Origin: Staphylococcus microti
Lineage (GTDB): Bacteria; Bacillota; Bacilli; Staphylococcales; Staphylococcaceae
DNA length: 64,000 bases
NCBI RefSeq assembly: GCF_000934465.1
Contig: NZ_JXWY01000042.1
Span: 1-64,000 of the forward strand
Direction of reading: 5' to 3'
In this document: one piece after another, positions 1 through 8,816 of the stretch
How the letters are laid out: each line of letters opens with the position of its first letter
Numbering within the stretch: the first letter of the stretch is position 1
Notes under the pieces: model-generated
Seen by the model: only the letters and a program-made list of their open reading frames with translations
Told to the model about the DNA's origin: nothing
The model's database searches: none
Position numbers and translations under genes: made by a program

Positions 1-1505
1 CGTATGGTACTGGTGTATCTTGTGTTGGATCGTTCGGATCCTTCGGTGTTGGTGGTTCATAACCTTTTGTCGGATCGTTTGGATCTTTTGGTTTCAATGG
101 TTCACTTGGATCCTTAGGATCTACTGGAATGAAGCCATCGATGTCTGGTAACGGTGGATTATCCGTTGGATCTTCCGGTGTTTCATCGTAATCGATTGGA
201 TCAATTGGGTCACCTGTATTTGGATCTACTGGTGGGTTCAATGGATCGTTAGGGTCCGTTGGATTTTCTGGATCTACTGGAATATACGGAATGTATTTTC
301 CTGGCTCTTCTACAGGTACTTCTGGTGTTGTTGGATCTTTCAACTTGTAGATATAAGTAACGTCTGTGTTACCTTTTACTACTTTACCAGTTTCTTGGTC
401 GCCGTCTTTCACTTTTACAAGCTCATATACTTGACCGTCTTTACCAGTGATTTCTTTCGGAATTTCTGTACCGTTTTCGTTTGTATTGTACTCAGTACCT
501 ACTGGTGATTTCGCTGTATCTACAGTTGGATCTTTGATCACATTACCGTTTTCATCTTCGTAATGCACTGTTACTGTACCTGCTGGTACGTATGGTACTG
601 GTGTATCTTGTGTTGGATCGTTCGGATCCTTCGGTGTTGGTGGTTCATAACCTTTTGTCGGATCGTTTGGATCTTTTGGTTTCAATGGTTCACTTGGATC
701 CTTAGGATCTACTGGAATGAAGCCATCGATGTCTGGTAACGGTGGATTATCCGTTGGATCTTCCGGTGTTTCATCGTAATCTATTGGATCAATTGGATCA
801 CCTGTATTTGGATCTACCGGTGGGTTCAATGGATCGTTAGGGTCCGTTGGATTTTCTGGATCTACTGGAATATACGGAATGTATTTTCCTGGCTCTTCTA
901 CTGGTACTTCTGGTGTTGTTGGATCTTTCAACTTGTAGATATAAGTAACGTCTGTGTTACCTTTTACTACTTTACCAGTTTCTTGGTCGCCGTCTTTCAC
1001 TTTTACAAGTTCATATACTTTTCCGTCTTTACCAGTGATTTCTTTCGGAATTTCTGTACCGTTTTCGTTTGTATTGTACTCAGTACCTACTGGTGATTTC
1101 GCTGTATCTACAGTTGGATCTTTAATCACATTACCGTTTTCATCTTCGTAATGCACTGTTACTGTACCTGCTGGTACGTATGGTACTGGTGTATCTTGTG
1201 TTGGATCGTTCGGATCCTTCGGTGTTGGTGGTTCATAACCTTTTGTTGGATCGTTTGGATCTTTCGGTTTCAATGGTTCACTTGAATCTTTTGGATCTAC
1301 TGGAATGAAGCCATCGATGTCTGGTAACGGTGGATTATCCGTTGGATCTTCTGGTGTTTCATCGTAATCGATTGGATCAATTGGGTCACCTGTATTTGGA
1401 TCTACTGGTGGGTTCAATGGATCGTTAGGGTCCGTTGGATTTTCCGGATCTACTGGAATATACGGAATGTATTTTCCTGGCTCTTCTACCGGTACTTCTG
1501 GTGTT
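1..1505 (-). repeat. 588-bp in-frame tandem repeats of the adhesin
   Basis: The sequence starting cgtatggtactggtgtatc recurs at positions 1, 589 and 1177, an exact 588-bp period (196 codons). Copies differ by only scattered bases, for example cgtaatcgatt against cgtaatctatt near 190 and 778. The third copy is partial and diverges near 1505, where the sequence joins the MucBP repeat block. Each unit encodes a Pro/Asp-rich spacer followed by a VTVHYEDENGNVIKDPTVDT-type module. Near identity implies recent expansion and probable copy-number variation; the total number cannot be known because the array leaves the window. Confidence 0.93.
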
Positions 1506-4500
1506 GTAGGTTCTTCAACTTTTTTGTACACATATGTGATTTCAGTTGTACCCTCTACGACTTTACCTTGTTCGTTACCTTTAGTAAGAACTGGTACTAA
1601 TTCATATTTCACGCCATCTTTTGTAATTGTTGCTGGCTTGTTGTCATCAGCTGTGTTGTAGTCAACGCCTGTTGATGTTGTTGGTGTATCAATCGCATCA
1701 TCTGCAATTGGGTTACCTTCTGTATCGATGTAGTGTACGATTACGTCACCTTTCACTTCTTTGTAAACATAAGTGACTTCAGTTTTACCTTCTACAACGC
1801 TACCAGTTTCTTCACCTTCAGTTTTTTCAGGTACACGTTCATACGTTTTACCGTCTGATGTTGTAATTCTTTCTGGACGGTTGTCTGTTGTATCGTATGG
1901 TGTATCAATTTTACTACCTAGTGTATCAACTTTATCTTCAGCAATTTTATTGCCTTCTTCATCTTGGTAGTGAACGATTACATCGCCTGTTGGTGCTTCC
2001 GGTGTTGGTTCTGGTGTTACTGGTGTTTCAACTTTTTTGTATACATATGTTACTTCTGTTCTGCCTTCTACGACTTTACCTTGTTCATTACCTTTTGTAA
2101 GAACTGGTACTAATTCGTATTTCACACCATCTTTAGTAATTGTCGCTGGTTTGTTGTCATCAGCTGTGTTGTAGTCCACACCTGTTGATGTTGCTGGTGT
2201 GTCTAATGCGTCAGCTTGAAGTGTATTACCTTCTGTGTCGATGTAGTGTACAACTACATCACCTTTTACTTCTTTATAGACGTATGTTACATCTGTTGTA
2301 CCTTCAACTACATTGCCAGTTTCTTTACCTTCAGTTTTTTCAGGTACACGTTCATACGTTTTACCGTCTGGTGTTGTAATTCTTTCTGGACGGTTGTCTG
2401 TTGTGTCATAAGGTGAGTCAATTTTACTGTCTTGTGTATCAACTTTATCTTCAGCAATTGTATTGCCATATTCATCTTTATAATGAACGATTACGTCACC
2501 AGTTGGTGCTTCAGGTGTTGGTGCTTCAACTTTTTTGTACACATATGTGATTTCAGTTGTACCTTCTACAACTTTACCGACTTCATTACCTTTTGTAAGT
2601 GCTGGTACTAATTCGTATTTCACACCATCTTTAGTAATTGTTGCTGGCTTGTTGTCATCAGCTGTGTTGTAGTCAACGCCTGTTGATGTTGTCGGTGTAT
2701 CAATCGCATCATCTGCAATTGGGTTACCTTCTGTATCGATGTAGTGTACTAATACATTACCTTTCACTTCTTTGTAGACGTATGTTACATCCGTGTTACC
2801 TTCTACGACTTTACCTTCTTCGTTACCAATTGTTTTTTCAGGTACACGTTCATACGTTTTACCGTCTTCAGTTGTAATTTTTTCAGGACGGTTATCCTTT
2901 GTATCGTAAGGTGTATCTACTGGTGAATTAGGTGTATCAACGACTGGGTCTTTGATCACATTGCCTTCTTCATCTTGATAGTTAACTGTAACAATACCTT
3001 GTTTAATGATGGCTGGTTTTTCTTTGTAAACATATGTTACATAGTTTGTACCTTGTCTTACTTTACCTGTTGGGTAGGCACCGTTAACATCTGTTGCACC
3101 ATAGACATCTCTTAACTTACTTGTTGTTAAGTTACCTTGCTCTGAAACAGAACCTACAACATAATCACCTGCTGGTACAAGTTCATATGTTTTATCGCCT
3201 ACAGTAATTTCTTGTGGACGATTGTCTGAAACTGTATCGTAGTCAGTTTCAACATCAACATCTGTGACATCTGCAACTTCTTCCTTAAGAACATTACCAT
3301 TTTCATCAACGTATTGAACAATAACAGTACCTTTATTAATTTGTTCTGGGTTCGTTGTTTCTACCGGGATACCTGTTGCACTTGCATCGTAGTTCAAGTG
3401 AACCGCACGAGATGTAAAGGCATCTAAACCTGGTTGAATAACCGGGATTTCCCCTTCTTCAGGTTTAACTGTACCTGTTGCTTTGAATTCGTAAGACGTT
3501 AAATCTGAACCATCTGGTTTTTTAACAGTGATTGTTGAGTTGTCTAGCGTACCGCCTACATTAACAAACGTATCTTTATCAAACTTAATACCTAAGCGTG
3601 AAGAAGTACCTGTTTGAAAATCATCCATTGGGTTTTGGAATGATGTAATAATACGACCTGGTTTTGAGTAATCTCCATGGAAACGAAGTGTAATCGTACG
3701 CTTGTCATCAGAAATTTTTTCAATTGTGTAGTACATATTATCAGGCGTTACATAAAGTTTACCGCCATCTGCATTCGCATTTTTCTGTTTCGTATCCATA
3801 TCTTCAAATGGGATATAGTAAACTGGTAAACGTTGACCAACTTCAAGCTTATCAGTATCCCATGTATACGTATTTTTATTCGGATCAGTCGGTGATGAAA
3901 CTGTCGTTACGAAACCATCTGGCATCCCACCAACTTGACCTGAAAGTTGTACAAGACCATCACTAATTGTTTCAGTTAAGAACCCTACGTCAGATCCCGG
4001 CGTGTTAGTACGATAGTCATAAACTGTTGCATCCATACCTACAAAAGCGTGTAAGTTTGTACGGTTACCTGTATCATAATCAGCCTTACTTCTATCGTCA
4101 TTTTGAGCTACAAGACCTTGGAAACCTGTATTGTAAATACTACGTTTGAAGTTTTGGGCATTTGCATCGTCCCATGCTGGTAGCGTATACGCACTTGTGT
4201 ATACAGTTTTATCATTAATTTTTACTTTAAATTGTGTTTGACGATCTTCAGTACCTGCTAATGTTTGTTTAGATGTGTTACCAGCAACTGTTGCTGTAAC
4301 ATCTTTCAAACCTTCCACATTTTCAGTGAAAGTAACTTTGTATTTAATCGCCATTGTTGTTAGACTACCATCGTTTTTAAGGTTAAAACGTGATTGATCT
4401 TCAGAATCTGTACCTCTAACGAAGTCACTTTCATAGTTAACACGTTCAACTGTTGCAATAACTGGACCTTCACCATCAGTTGTCGATGATTTCATACGGA

Positions 4501-5236
4501 AAGTTCTAGGTAAAGCAATCGGTACATCTTGTGTTTCAACGAAGAAATAGTCACCTTGGTGTAATGGTTGATCACCAAATGAGAATTTAATGCTTGTACC
4601 TGCGTTGTTGTAAATAGTAGGTGTTTCATCTAAACCCCTATGTGAACTAATTACTGTTACTTCAGGTGTTACTTGTGTACCTGTTGGCGCTGTTTGTGCT
4701 ACAGGTTCTACAGCTGCACGTAAGTATGTTGTTGGTACTGATTGCGTACCAGATGTTGTTGCAGGTTCTGATGTTTCAGTCGCTGCTGCTCGTGTTGCTG
4801 TTGTTGGTTCTGAAGTATTTTCAGACGCTGTTGAATCTGTTGGCGCTGATACTGTAGCAGTTGATTCTGCTGGTTGTTCAGTTGCCTCAGTACTTTCTGC
4901 AGGTGCAGCTTCAGTAGTTGCTGTATCTGCTGCTGTTGAATCTGTGCTTGACGCTTCTGGTTGCGCTTCAGCTGTTGTATCAGCAGTTGGTTCTGCTGTG
5001 TCTGATACCGGTTCCGAAGCTGTAGAAGAAGCATCTTCTGTTGCCGTACTTCCACTAGTTTCACCCGTTGCTGATGCGTCAGATGATGAATCAGCTGGTT
5101 GTGTTTCTGATGATGTTGTTGTCTCAGCCGCTGATGCAGAATCAGCACCCATAATTAATGCAGTTCCTAACAATGCAGAACATACACCAAAAGAAAACTT
5201 ACGGATTGAGAAACGGTGTTTTTGTTTAAATAACAT
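1..5236 (-). CDS. Giant YSIRK-type repeat-rich surface adhesin (3' end off window)
   Basis: The frame stays open from ATG 5236, behind AAAGGAGGAAACAT, to the window edge: 1745 codons, C-terminus not visible. Residues 1 to about 36 form a long signal peptide with the YSIRK-like motif FSIRKFSFGVCSALLG, which directs staphylococcal wall proteins to the septum. Residues about 37-175 are rich in Ser, Thr, Ala and Glu. About 175-620 form a non-repetitive region that looks like an MSCRAMM-style ligand-binding domain. About 630-1242 are MucBP-like repeats with TYVYKKV endings. After that come 196-residue Pro/Asp-rich units (DPNDPTKGYEPPTPKDPNDP type), each holding another MucBP-like module. An LPXTG anchor is expected beyond the edge but is not seen. 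Likely role: adhesion or biofilm formation on host surfaces; the ligand is unknown. Confidence 0.9.
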   Translation of the reverse strand, partial: MLFKQKHRFSIRKFSFGVCSALLGTALIMGADSASAAETTTSSETQPADSSSDASATGETSGSTATEDASSTASEPVSDTAEPTADTTAEAQPEASSTDSTAADTATTEAAPAESTEATEQPAESTATVSAPTDSTASENTSEPTTATRAAATETSEPATTSGTQSVPTTYLRAAVEPVAQTAPTGTQVTPEVTVISSHRGLDETPTIYNNAGTSIKFSFGDQPLHQGDYFFVETQDVPIALPRTFRMKSSTTDGEGPVIATVERVNYESDFVRGTDSEDQSRFNLKNDGSLTTMAIKYKVTFTENVEGLKDVTATVAGNTSKQTLAGTEDRQTQFKVKINDKTVYTSAYTLPAWDDANAQNFKRSIYNTGFQGLVAQNDDRSKADYDTGNRTNLHAFVGMDATVYDYRTNTPGSDVGFLTETISDGLVQLSGQVGGMPDGFVTTVSSPTDPNKNTYTWDTDKLEVGQRLPVYYIPFEDMDTKQKNANADGGKLYVTPDNMYYTIEKISDDKRTITLRFHGDYSKPGRIITSFQNPMDDFQTGTSSRLGIKFDKDTFVNVGGTLDNSTITVKKPDGSDLTSYEFKATGTVKPEEGEIPVIQPGLDAFTSRAVHLNYDASATGIPVETTNPEQINKGTVIVQYVDENGNVLKEEVADVTDVDVETDYDTVSDNRPQEITVGDKTYELVPAGDYVVGSVSEQGNLTTSKLRDVYGATDVNGAYPTGKVRQGTNYVTYVYKEKPAIIKQGIVTVNYQDEEGNVIKDPVVDTPNSPVDTPYDTKDNRPEKITTEDGKTYERVPEKTIGNEEGKVVEGNTDVTYVYKEVKGNVLVHYIDTEGNPIADDAIDTPTTSTGVDYNTADDNKPATITKDGVKYELVPALTKGNEVGKVVEGTTEITYVYKKVEAPTPEAPTGDVIVHYKDEYGNTIAEDKVDTQDSKIDSPYDTTDNRPERITTPDGKTYERVPEKTEGKETGNVVEGTTDVTYVYKEVKGDVVVHYIDTEGNTLQADALDTPATSTGVDYNTADDNKPATITKDGVKYELVPVLTKGNEQGKVVEGRTEVTYVYKKVETPVTPEPTPEAPTGDVIVHYQDEEGNKIAEDKVDTLGSKIDTPYDTTDNRPERITTSDGKTYERVPEKTEGEETGSVVEGKTEVTYVYKEVKGDVIVHYIDTEGNPIADDAIDTPTTSTGVDYNTADDNKPATITKDGVKYELVPVLTKGNEQGKVVEGTTEITYVYKKVEEPTTPEVPVEEPGKYIPYIPVDPENPTDPNDPLNPPVDPNTGDPIDPIDYDETPEDPTDNPPLPDIDGFIPVDPKDSSEPLKPKDPNDPTKGYEPPTPKDPNDPTQDTPVPYVPAGTVTVHYEDENGNVIKDPTVDTAKSPVGTEYNTNENGTEIPKEITGKDGKVYELVKVKDGDQETGKVVKGNTDVTYIYKLKDPTTPEVPVEEPGKYIPYIPVDPENPTDPNDPLNPPVDPNTGDPIDPIDYDETPEDPTDNPPLPDIDGFIPVDPKDPSEPLKPKDPNDPTKGYEPPTPKDPNDPTQDTPVPYVPAGTVTVHYEDENGNVIKDPTVDTAKSPVGTEYNTNENGTEIPKEITGKDGQVYELVKVKDGDQETGKVVKGNTDVTYIYKLKDPTTPEVPVEEPGKYIPYIPVDPENPTDPNDPLNPPVDPNTGDPIDPIDYDETPEDPTDNPPLPDIDGFIPVDPKDPSEPLKPKDPNDPTKGYEPPTPKDPNDPTQDTPVPY
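1508..3010 (-). repeat. Alternating two-type MucBP-like repeats in the adhesin
   Basis: Six modules of roughly 80 residues alternate between two types. Type A has VHYIDTEGNPIADDAIDTP and NTADDNKPATITKDGVKYEL; type B has VHYQDEEGNKIAEDKVDT and DTTDNRPERITTSDGKTYE. The order is B-A-B-A-B-A from the N-terminal side, so the higher-order unit is a dimer. PTPEAPT-like linkers follow some type A modules. A more divergent, longer module lies upstream at about 3020-3350. Confidence 0.85.
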
Positions 5237-5477
5237 ATGTTTCCTCCTTTTGCACCTTAATTTAAACTAAATCTAAAAATGCAAAGTATTTAATCGAATA
5301 TTAATTCACACCAAAAATTATTTGGAGTTTAGGTTTATTTGTAACCAATATAAAAGTATCTCTTATTTTTTACAAAATCAAGTTACATTTTTAATAGTTG
5401 TACCAATAAATGATATTTTCTTTGTTTTATATAAAAGTATTATATGGTTTACAAAGAAGAATTATATATTTTTATCC

Positions 5478-5534
5478 AAAGCAAGTCTAGCAAAAATTAC
5501 TGGTGCGCAACAGAATTTTTCCTAGACTTGCTTT
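5478..5534. repeat. 21-bp inverted repeat upstream of the adhesin gene
   Basis: Arms AAAGCAAGTCTAGCAAAAATT (5478-5498) and its complement at 5514-5534 match at 20 of 21 positions around a 15-base loop. It lies about 240 bases upstream of the adhesin start in the AT-rich gap 5237-5763, where I see no gene. No U-run follows on either strand, so it is not a standard terminator. It could be an mRNA leader structure, a regulatory site or a MITE remnant. Confidence 0.7.
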
Positions 5535-5763
5535 TACGCATTAAATTAAAGCGATTTCATGTTATTTAACATTATTTATGTATAAAAATATTTACTGTCA
5601 AATATTAATATTTTGTGAATTTTTATTAACCTTATAAAGAAATGGTCAGTCTGAGATTACTATTTACATTCTTATATAACCTATAAAAGTTATATGTTTT
5701 ACTTTTCATTGATATCAATAAAAAAATGGATAACATACCTATTCAGGTACATCGTCCATTTAA

Positions 5764-6024
5764 CTATTGAACTTCTATTATTTTTTCCACATGTTTTATC
5801 GCACTATCTTTTTTATGATTTTCAAATTCAGCAAAATATGAAAATCTATATTGTCTCTCGTCCTTTTTCGCATTCCCATATAATGATGACAATTTACCAT
5901 GAGAAAGTATGTACATCACTTCAATCGTGTCCATCTTTTCCTCTGTCATTTGTTCAATCACATAATTAAGTAACATCATTTGTTTAGGTGCATTGCCACA
6001 ATTCATTGGTTTGATTACTTCCAC
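5764..6024 (-). CDS. Short NTF2/SnoaL-like protein, possibly internally deleted
   Basis: An 86-residue frame starting with GTG at 6024; a GGAG lies about 10 bases upstream. The N-terminal KPMNCGNAPK stretch and the C-terminal pattern ILSHGKLSSLYGNA...FSYFAEFENHKK resemble the two ends of staphylococcal NTF2/SnoaL-like proteins, which are usually about 120-140 residues. The middle part of the fold (about 40 residues) appears to be missing between EEKMDTI and EVMYIL while the frame remains open. It may be a decayed but still open gene. The family assignment comes from remembered sequence resemblance and is tentative. Confidence 0.45.
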   Translation of the reverse strand: MEVIKPMNCGNAPKQMMLLNYVIEQMTEEKMDTIEVMYILSHGKLSSLYGNAKKDERQYRFSYFAEFENHKKDSAIKHVEKIIEVQ

Positions 6025-6291
6025 CTTTTTACACTCCTATTCTACTATCGCATTATATTTCTCTACTTATATATAAATTATCCGAATCAATATCCACTAC
6101 TATCTTTTTCTGGTTGTCTTACAATTTCTAAAGTACCTGTTCGTTCAAGGTTCAAGCTATAACGTTTCTAACATTAGCTGCTAGTTTTCTAAATCAATCA
6201 TCATTAGAATAGCTTTGTATGTTTCAACATAAGACATCCCTCTTTAAGCGTGTTAAATATTATAACGTAATTGGGATAGAATATGGACTAA

Positions 6292-6375
6292 CTTCTCACG
6301 ATTTATGCTTGTGAAAATGCTGATCCTTATTATTTTAAACAAGAAGGCATTTCTAGCTTAATGTTTTCACAATGA
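6292..6375 (+). pseudogene. Possible 3' remnant of an unidentified gene
   Basis: A short open frame reads LLTIYACENADPYYFKQEGI and ends at TGA 6373-6375. It is preceded in frame by TAA at 6289 and has no start codon or ribosome site. The residue composition looks protein-like, so this may be the tail of a deleted gene just upstream of the relBE pair. The rest of 6025-6413 shows nothing else recognisable. Confidence 0.2.
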
Positions 6376-6413
6376 TGTACGTGTTAATTGGTACTTATAA
6401 AAAGATGATATTG

Positions 6414-6422
6414 TGATACAAT
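6414..6422 (+). promoter_or_regulatory. Likely extended -10 promoter of the relBE pair
   Basis: TGATACAAT is an extended -10 element (TGn followed by TACAAT) 35 bases before the antitoxin ATG. No strong -35 is seen. The surrounding gtgatacaatgtgttacac has loose dyad character and could be the autoregulatory operator that such modules usually have. Confidence 0.4.
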
Positions 6423-6456
6423 GTGTTACACTAACTATAGAAAGGGGGATAAACCA

Positions 6457-6678
6457 ATGACGACGATTACTGTTAGACTGAATGAAAGTGAAGAAGCACT
6501 ATTTAATGGTTATTCTGAAATTTCAGGACAAAGCATTTCTACACTCTTAAAAAAGGCATTAACCAAACAAATGGAAGATGAATATGATTTAAAAGCATAT
6601 AAAGAAGCTTATGAAATCTATCAAAAAGATACACAAACACTTTCTCATGCTGATTTTAAGAAAGAATTGGGGTTCTAA
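6457..6678 (+). CDS. RelB-family antitoxin
   Basis: 73 residues starting at ATG 6457 behind AAAGGGGGATAAACC; an earlier in-frame ATG at 6421 lacks a ribosome site. The N-terminus TTITVRLNESEEALFNGYSE is a ribbon-helix-helix segment as in the RelB/DinJ (DUF6290) antitoxins, which bind operator DNA. The C-terminal half is acidic and helical, as expected for the part that neutralises the toxin. The toxin gene starts one base after its stop, so the two are translationally coupled. Expected to act as a labile antitoxin and co-repressor. Confidence 0.8.
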   Translation: MTTITVRLNESEEALFNGYSEISGQSISTLLKKALTKQMEDEYDLKAYKEAYEIYQKDTQTLSHADFKKELGF

Positions 6679-6679
6679 T

Positions 6680-6949
6680 ATGTTTCAGGTAGCATACACT
6701 AAAAAAGTACAAAAACAAATCAAAAAACTAGATCGCTCTGTTCAATATTTATTATTGTCATGGATTGACAAAAATTTAGAGGGTACCGATAGCCCTCGCC
6801 AACTTGGTAAACCTTTAACAGCAAATCGTACGAATCAATGGCGATACCGTATCGGCCATTATCGGCTTTTGTGTGACATACAAGATGATAAAGCCATTAT
6901 TTTAGCACTTGAAGTTGGTCATAGCAGCAAATTTTATAAAAATAATTAA
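6680..6949 (+). CDS. RelE/ParE-family toxin
   Basis: 89 residues from ATG 6680, one base after the antitoxin stop; AAAGAATTGGGG within the antitoxin end provides the ribosome site. The sequence has the RelE/ParE pattern: VAYTKKVQKQIKKLDRSVQ, then GKPLTANRTNQWRYRIGHYR, then IILALEVGHSSKFYKN. RelE members cleave mRNA on the ribosome, using basic residues and a C-terminal aromatic or basic residue; here R, Y and K residues are in place. Whether it is an mRNA interferase or a ParE-type gyrase poison cannot be told from sequence alone. Confidence 0.82.
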   Translation: MFQVAYTKKVQKQIKKLDRSVQYLLLSWIDKNLEGTDSPRQLGKPLTANRTNQWRYRIGHYRLLCDIQDDKAIILALEVGHSSKFYKNN

Positions 6950-7148
6950 ACGTTCTTTCCAGAGATACTTCCATCACTTTCATCCCTTCATACTAATTTG
7001 CATTTTATAGTACTTCTGTTTTCAATCATTTCCCGTATATCTTATAGAATCCACAAAATTATCAATGTAGAGTTTTCTATGGTTTTAGTAGTACCCATTC
7101 ATAGTGTTCACCTCAGTGATATCATACCGTCAGCCTTATAATGCGCTA

Positions 7149-7190
7149 AATGGAACACGTATCTCATTCCTACGCGTTCCATTTTTTATT
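7149..7190 (+). terminator. Intrinsic terminator after the relBE region
   Basis: Arms AATGGAACACGT and ACGCGTTCCATT (one mismatch) enclose an 11-base loop and are followed by TTTTTT. It reads rightward and sits 200 bases after the toxin stop. The span 6950-7148 shows no gene. Confidence 0.65.
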
Positions 7191-7217
7191 ATTTATTAAT
7201 TTTTCTACATGACACTT

Positions 7218-7342
7218 CTAGTCTCTTGGCTCATACTGCTTGTCGATACCTAAATGATCACGTAATGTGGATCCTTCGTAATCTTCATGGAACAGTCCAC
7301 GTTTTTGAAGAACTGGTACTACTTTTTCATAGTACTGTTCTC
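7218..7342 (-). pseudogene. C-terminal remnant of a second LLM flavin monooxygenase
   Basis: Immediately after the stop of the intact monooxygenase, the minus strand encodes VVPVLQKRGLFHEDYEG and TLRDHLGIDKQYEPRD before TAG at 7218. The C-terminus of the intact gene is VVPILQERGIFHKDYEG and TLRENFGIPYQYGLEKEEK. The fragment is therefore the last 40 or so codons of a diverged paralogue, left by deletion or recombination between tandem copies. No start codon or earlier part of this second copy remains. Confidence 0.85.
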
Positions 7343-7343
7343 A

Positions 7344-8678
7344 TTATTTCTCTTCTTTTTCCAAACCATACTGATACGGTATGCCGAAGTTTTCTCTTAA
7401 CGTATCGCCTTCATAATCTTTATGGAAAATACCTCTTTCTTGTAGAATTGGTACTACTTCATCTACAAATCGTTGCAAGTCAACTTCATAAACATTAGGC
7501 ATGACCCAGAATCCATCTGCGCCACCTTCTTCAAACCATTCAGTTAAATGATCCGCGATATCTTCTGGTGTCCCTACTGCTGCTGGGTGATAGTCAATCA
7601 CAGAGTGGTAAACGACGTAACGAAGCGACCAGCCTTCACGTGCTACTTTTATAATATTTTCTATTCTCGGGTCGCTGTACGGTGTGACAACGACGCTATC
7701 CAAAATTTTAGAATCAATTGGCTTATCAATATCAGCCATTGAAAATTGTACACCTAATGCATATCCTATTTGTGCTACCCTTTGATAGAATGTTTGTTCA
7801 TCCATAAATTGCGCATGACGGTCTAAAGCTTCCTTCTTCGTATCTCCTATTAACGGCATAACACCTGCGATATATTTAATCTCTTCAGGATTTCGACCAT
7901 TATCAACAGCAGCCTGTCTCAGCGCATTACGCATTTCTCTCCCTTGCTCAATCGTCCAAACTTCTCCAATCATCGCATTCGCATATTTTCCTGCGTAAGC
8001 AATACTATTGGCAGAACCGCCTGAGTGAAAAATAACAGGTTGTCCTTGTTTTGATGGTGGTATTGGAAGTGTTCCTGTGCTTTCAACATATTTACCTTTG
8101 ATAGATATTGATTTAACTTCATCATAATCAGCAAAAATTTTATTTTCTCTATCAAGTTTTAAAGCATCTTCTCCCCAAGTGCCCCATAACGTTTGAACCG
8201 CTTCAGTAAATTCATAAGCTTTTCCATAACGATCAAAACTCGTTGATAACTTAACGCCATAAGCACTCGCACTCACACCATTAGCACCCGTCACAGCATT
8301 CCAAGCAGCACGTCCCTTACTAATAGCATCTAGTGATTTAAATTGTCGCGCAACTTCGTAAGGATTATTCCAAGATGTTGCTTTTGTAATTCCTAATCCT
8401 ATATGTTTCGTATTGTGCGCAATAACCGTTGCGATTAATAAAGGATCTACGCCCATAGTTTGGACATTTCCATTGTTAGTTTCTTTTGTTCCCGGAAAAT
8501 CACCAAAGAACATAAATTGGAATTTCCCTTTTTCTGCTAATTGGGCTGCCTTAATGTCATATGATACATCAGGATATGTTTCAAAGTTTATTTTTGGATC
8601 TGTCCAAGATTTAAAGCTTAGACCTGGCGTACCAAACATGGCTAACCCTAGCATCATTTGCTTTTTATTTTCTGACAT
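7344..8678 (-). CDS. LLM-class flavin-dependent monooxygenase (NtaA/DszA type)
   Basis: 444 residues, the usual length for the NtaA/SnaA/DszA branch of the bacterial luciferase-like fold. These enzymes use FMNH2 from a partner reductase plus oxygen to oxidise small organic substrates. Seen: an N-terminal GLAMFGTPGLSFKSW, LAEKGKFQFMFFGD, ITKATSWNNPYEVARQFKSLD, SKGRAAWNAVTG (flavin-binding region) and GQPVIFHSGGS. Start ATG 8678 has AAGGAGAAATTAAG. A TetR-type gene diverges from it, which suggests induction by a substrate-like ligand. The substrate is unknown; no reductase gene lies nearby. Confidence 0.88.
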   Translation of the reverse strand: MSENKKQMMLGLAMFGTPGLSFKSWTDPKINFETYPDVSYDIKAAQLAEKGKFQFMFFGDFPGTKETNNGNVQTMGVDPLLIATVIAHNTKHIGLGITKATSWNNPYEVARQFKSLDAISKGRAAWNAVTGANGVSASAYGVKLSTSFDRYGKAYEFTEAVQTLWGTWGEDALKLDRENKIFADYDEVKSISIKGKYVESTGTLPIPPSKQGQPVIFHSGGSANSIAYAGKYANAMIGEVWTIEQGREMRNALRQAAVDNGRNPEEIKYIAGVMPLIGDTKKEALDRHAQFMDEQTFYQRVAQIGYALGVQFSMADIDKPIDSKILDSVVVTPYSDPRIENIIKVAREGWSLRYVVYHSVIDYHPAAVGTPEDIADHLTEWFEEGGADGFWVMPNVYEVDLQRFVDEVVPILQERGIFHKDYEGDTLRENFGIPYQYGLEKEEK

Positions 8679-8767
8679 CTTAATTTCTCCTTATACGTAA
8701 TACTTGTTTTTTCGTTTTATTTTTGTTAGTTATTTATTGTACACTTGTAATTTAGCGTGGTCAATTT

Positions 8768-8786
8768 ACACTTTTGGCATAAGTGT
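8768..8786. promoter_or_regulatory. Candidate TetR operator between divergent genes
   Basis: ACACTT and AAGTGT flank seven bases (ttggcat), a dyad just upstream of a TATAAT at 8791-8796 that reads toward the TetR gene. It lies between the divergent monooxygenase and regulator genes, where an autoregulatory operator is expected. Assignment is by position and symmetry only. Confidence 0.45.
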
Positions 8787-8816
8787 CACTTATAATCTTT
8801 AAAGGAGTTTTGTATC

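Noticed and set aside
954-2877. Many plus-strand frames of 60-80 codons in the repeat block
   Set aside because: They recur with the repeat period and are antisense to the adhesin; no start signals.
1-3010. Regularly spaced repeats considered as a CRISPR array
   Set aside because: The repeats are long, in frame and protein-coding, without short direct repeats separated by unique spacers.
4708-5270. Open frames on both strands inside the adhesin 5' end (146 and 108 codons)
   Set aside because: They are shadows of the Ser/Thr/Ala-rich low-complexity region; neither has a ribosome site, and the adhesin frame explains the sequence.
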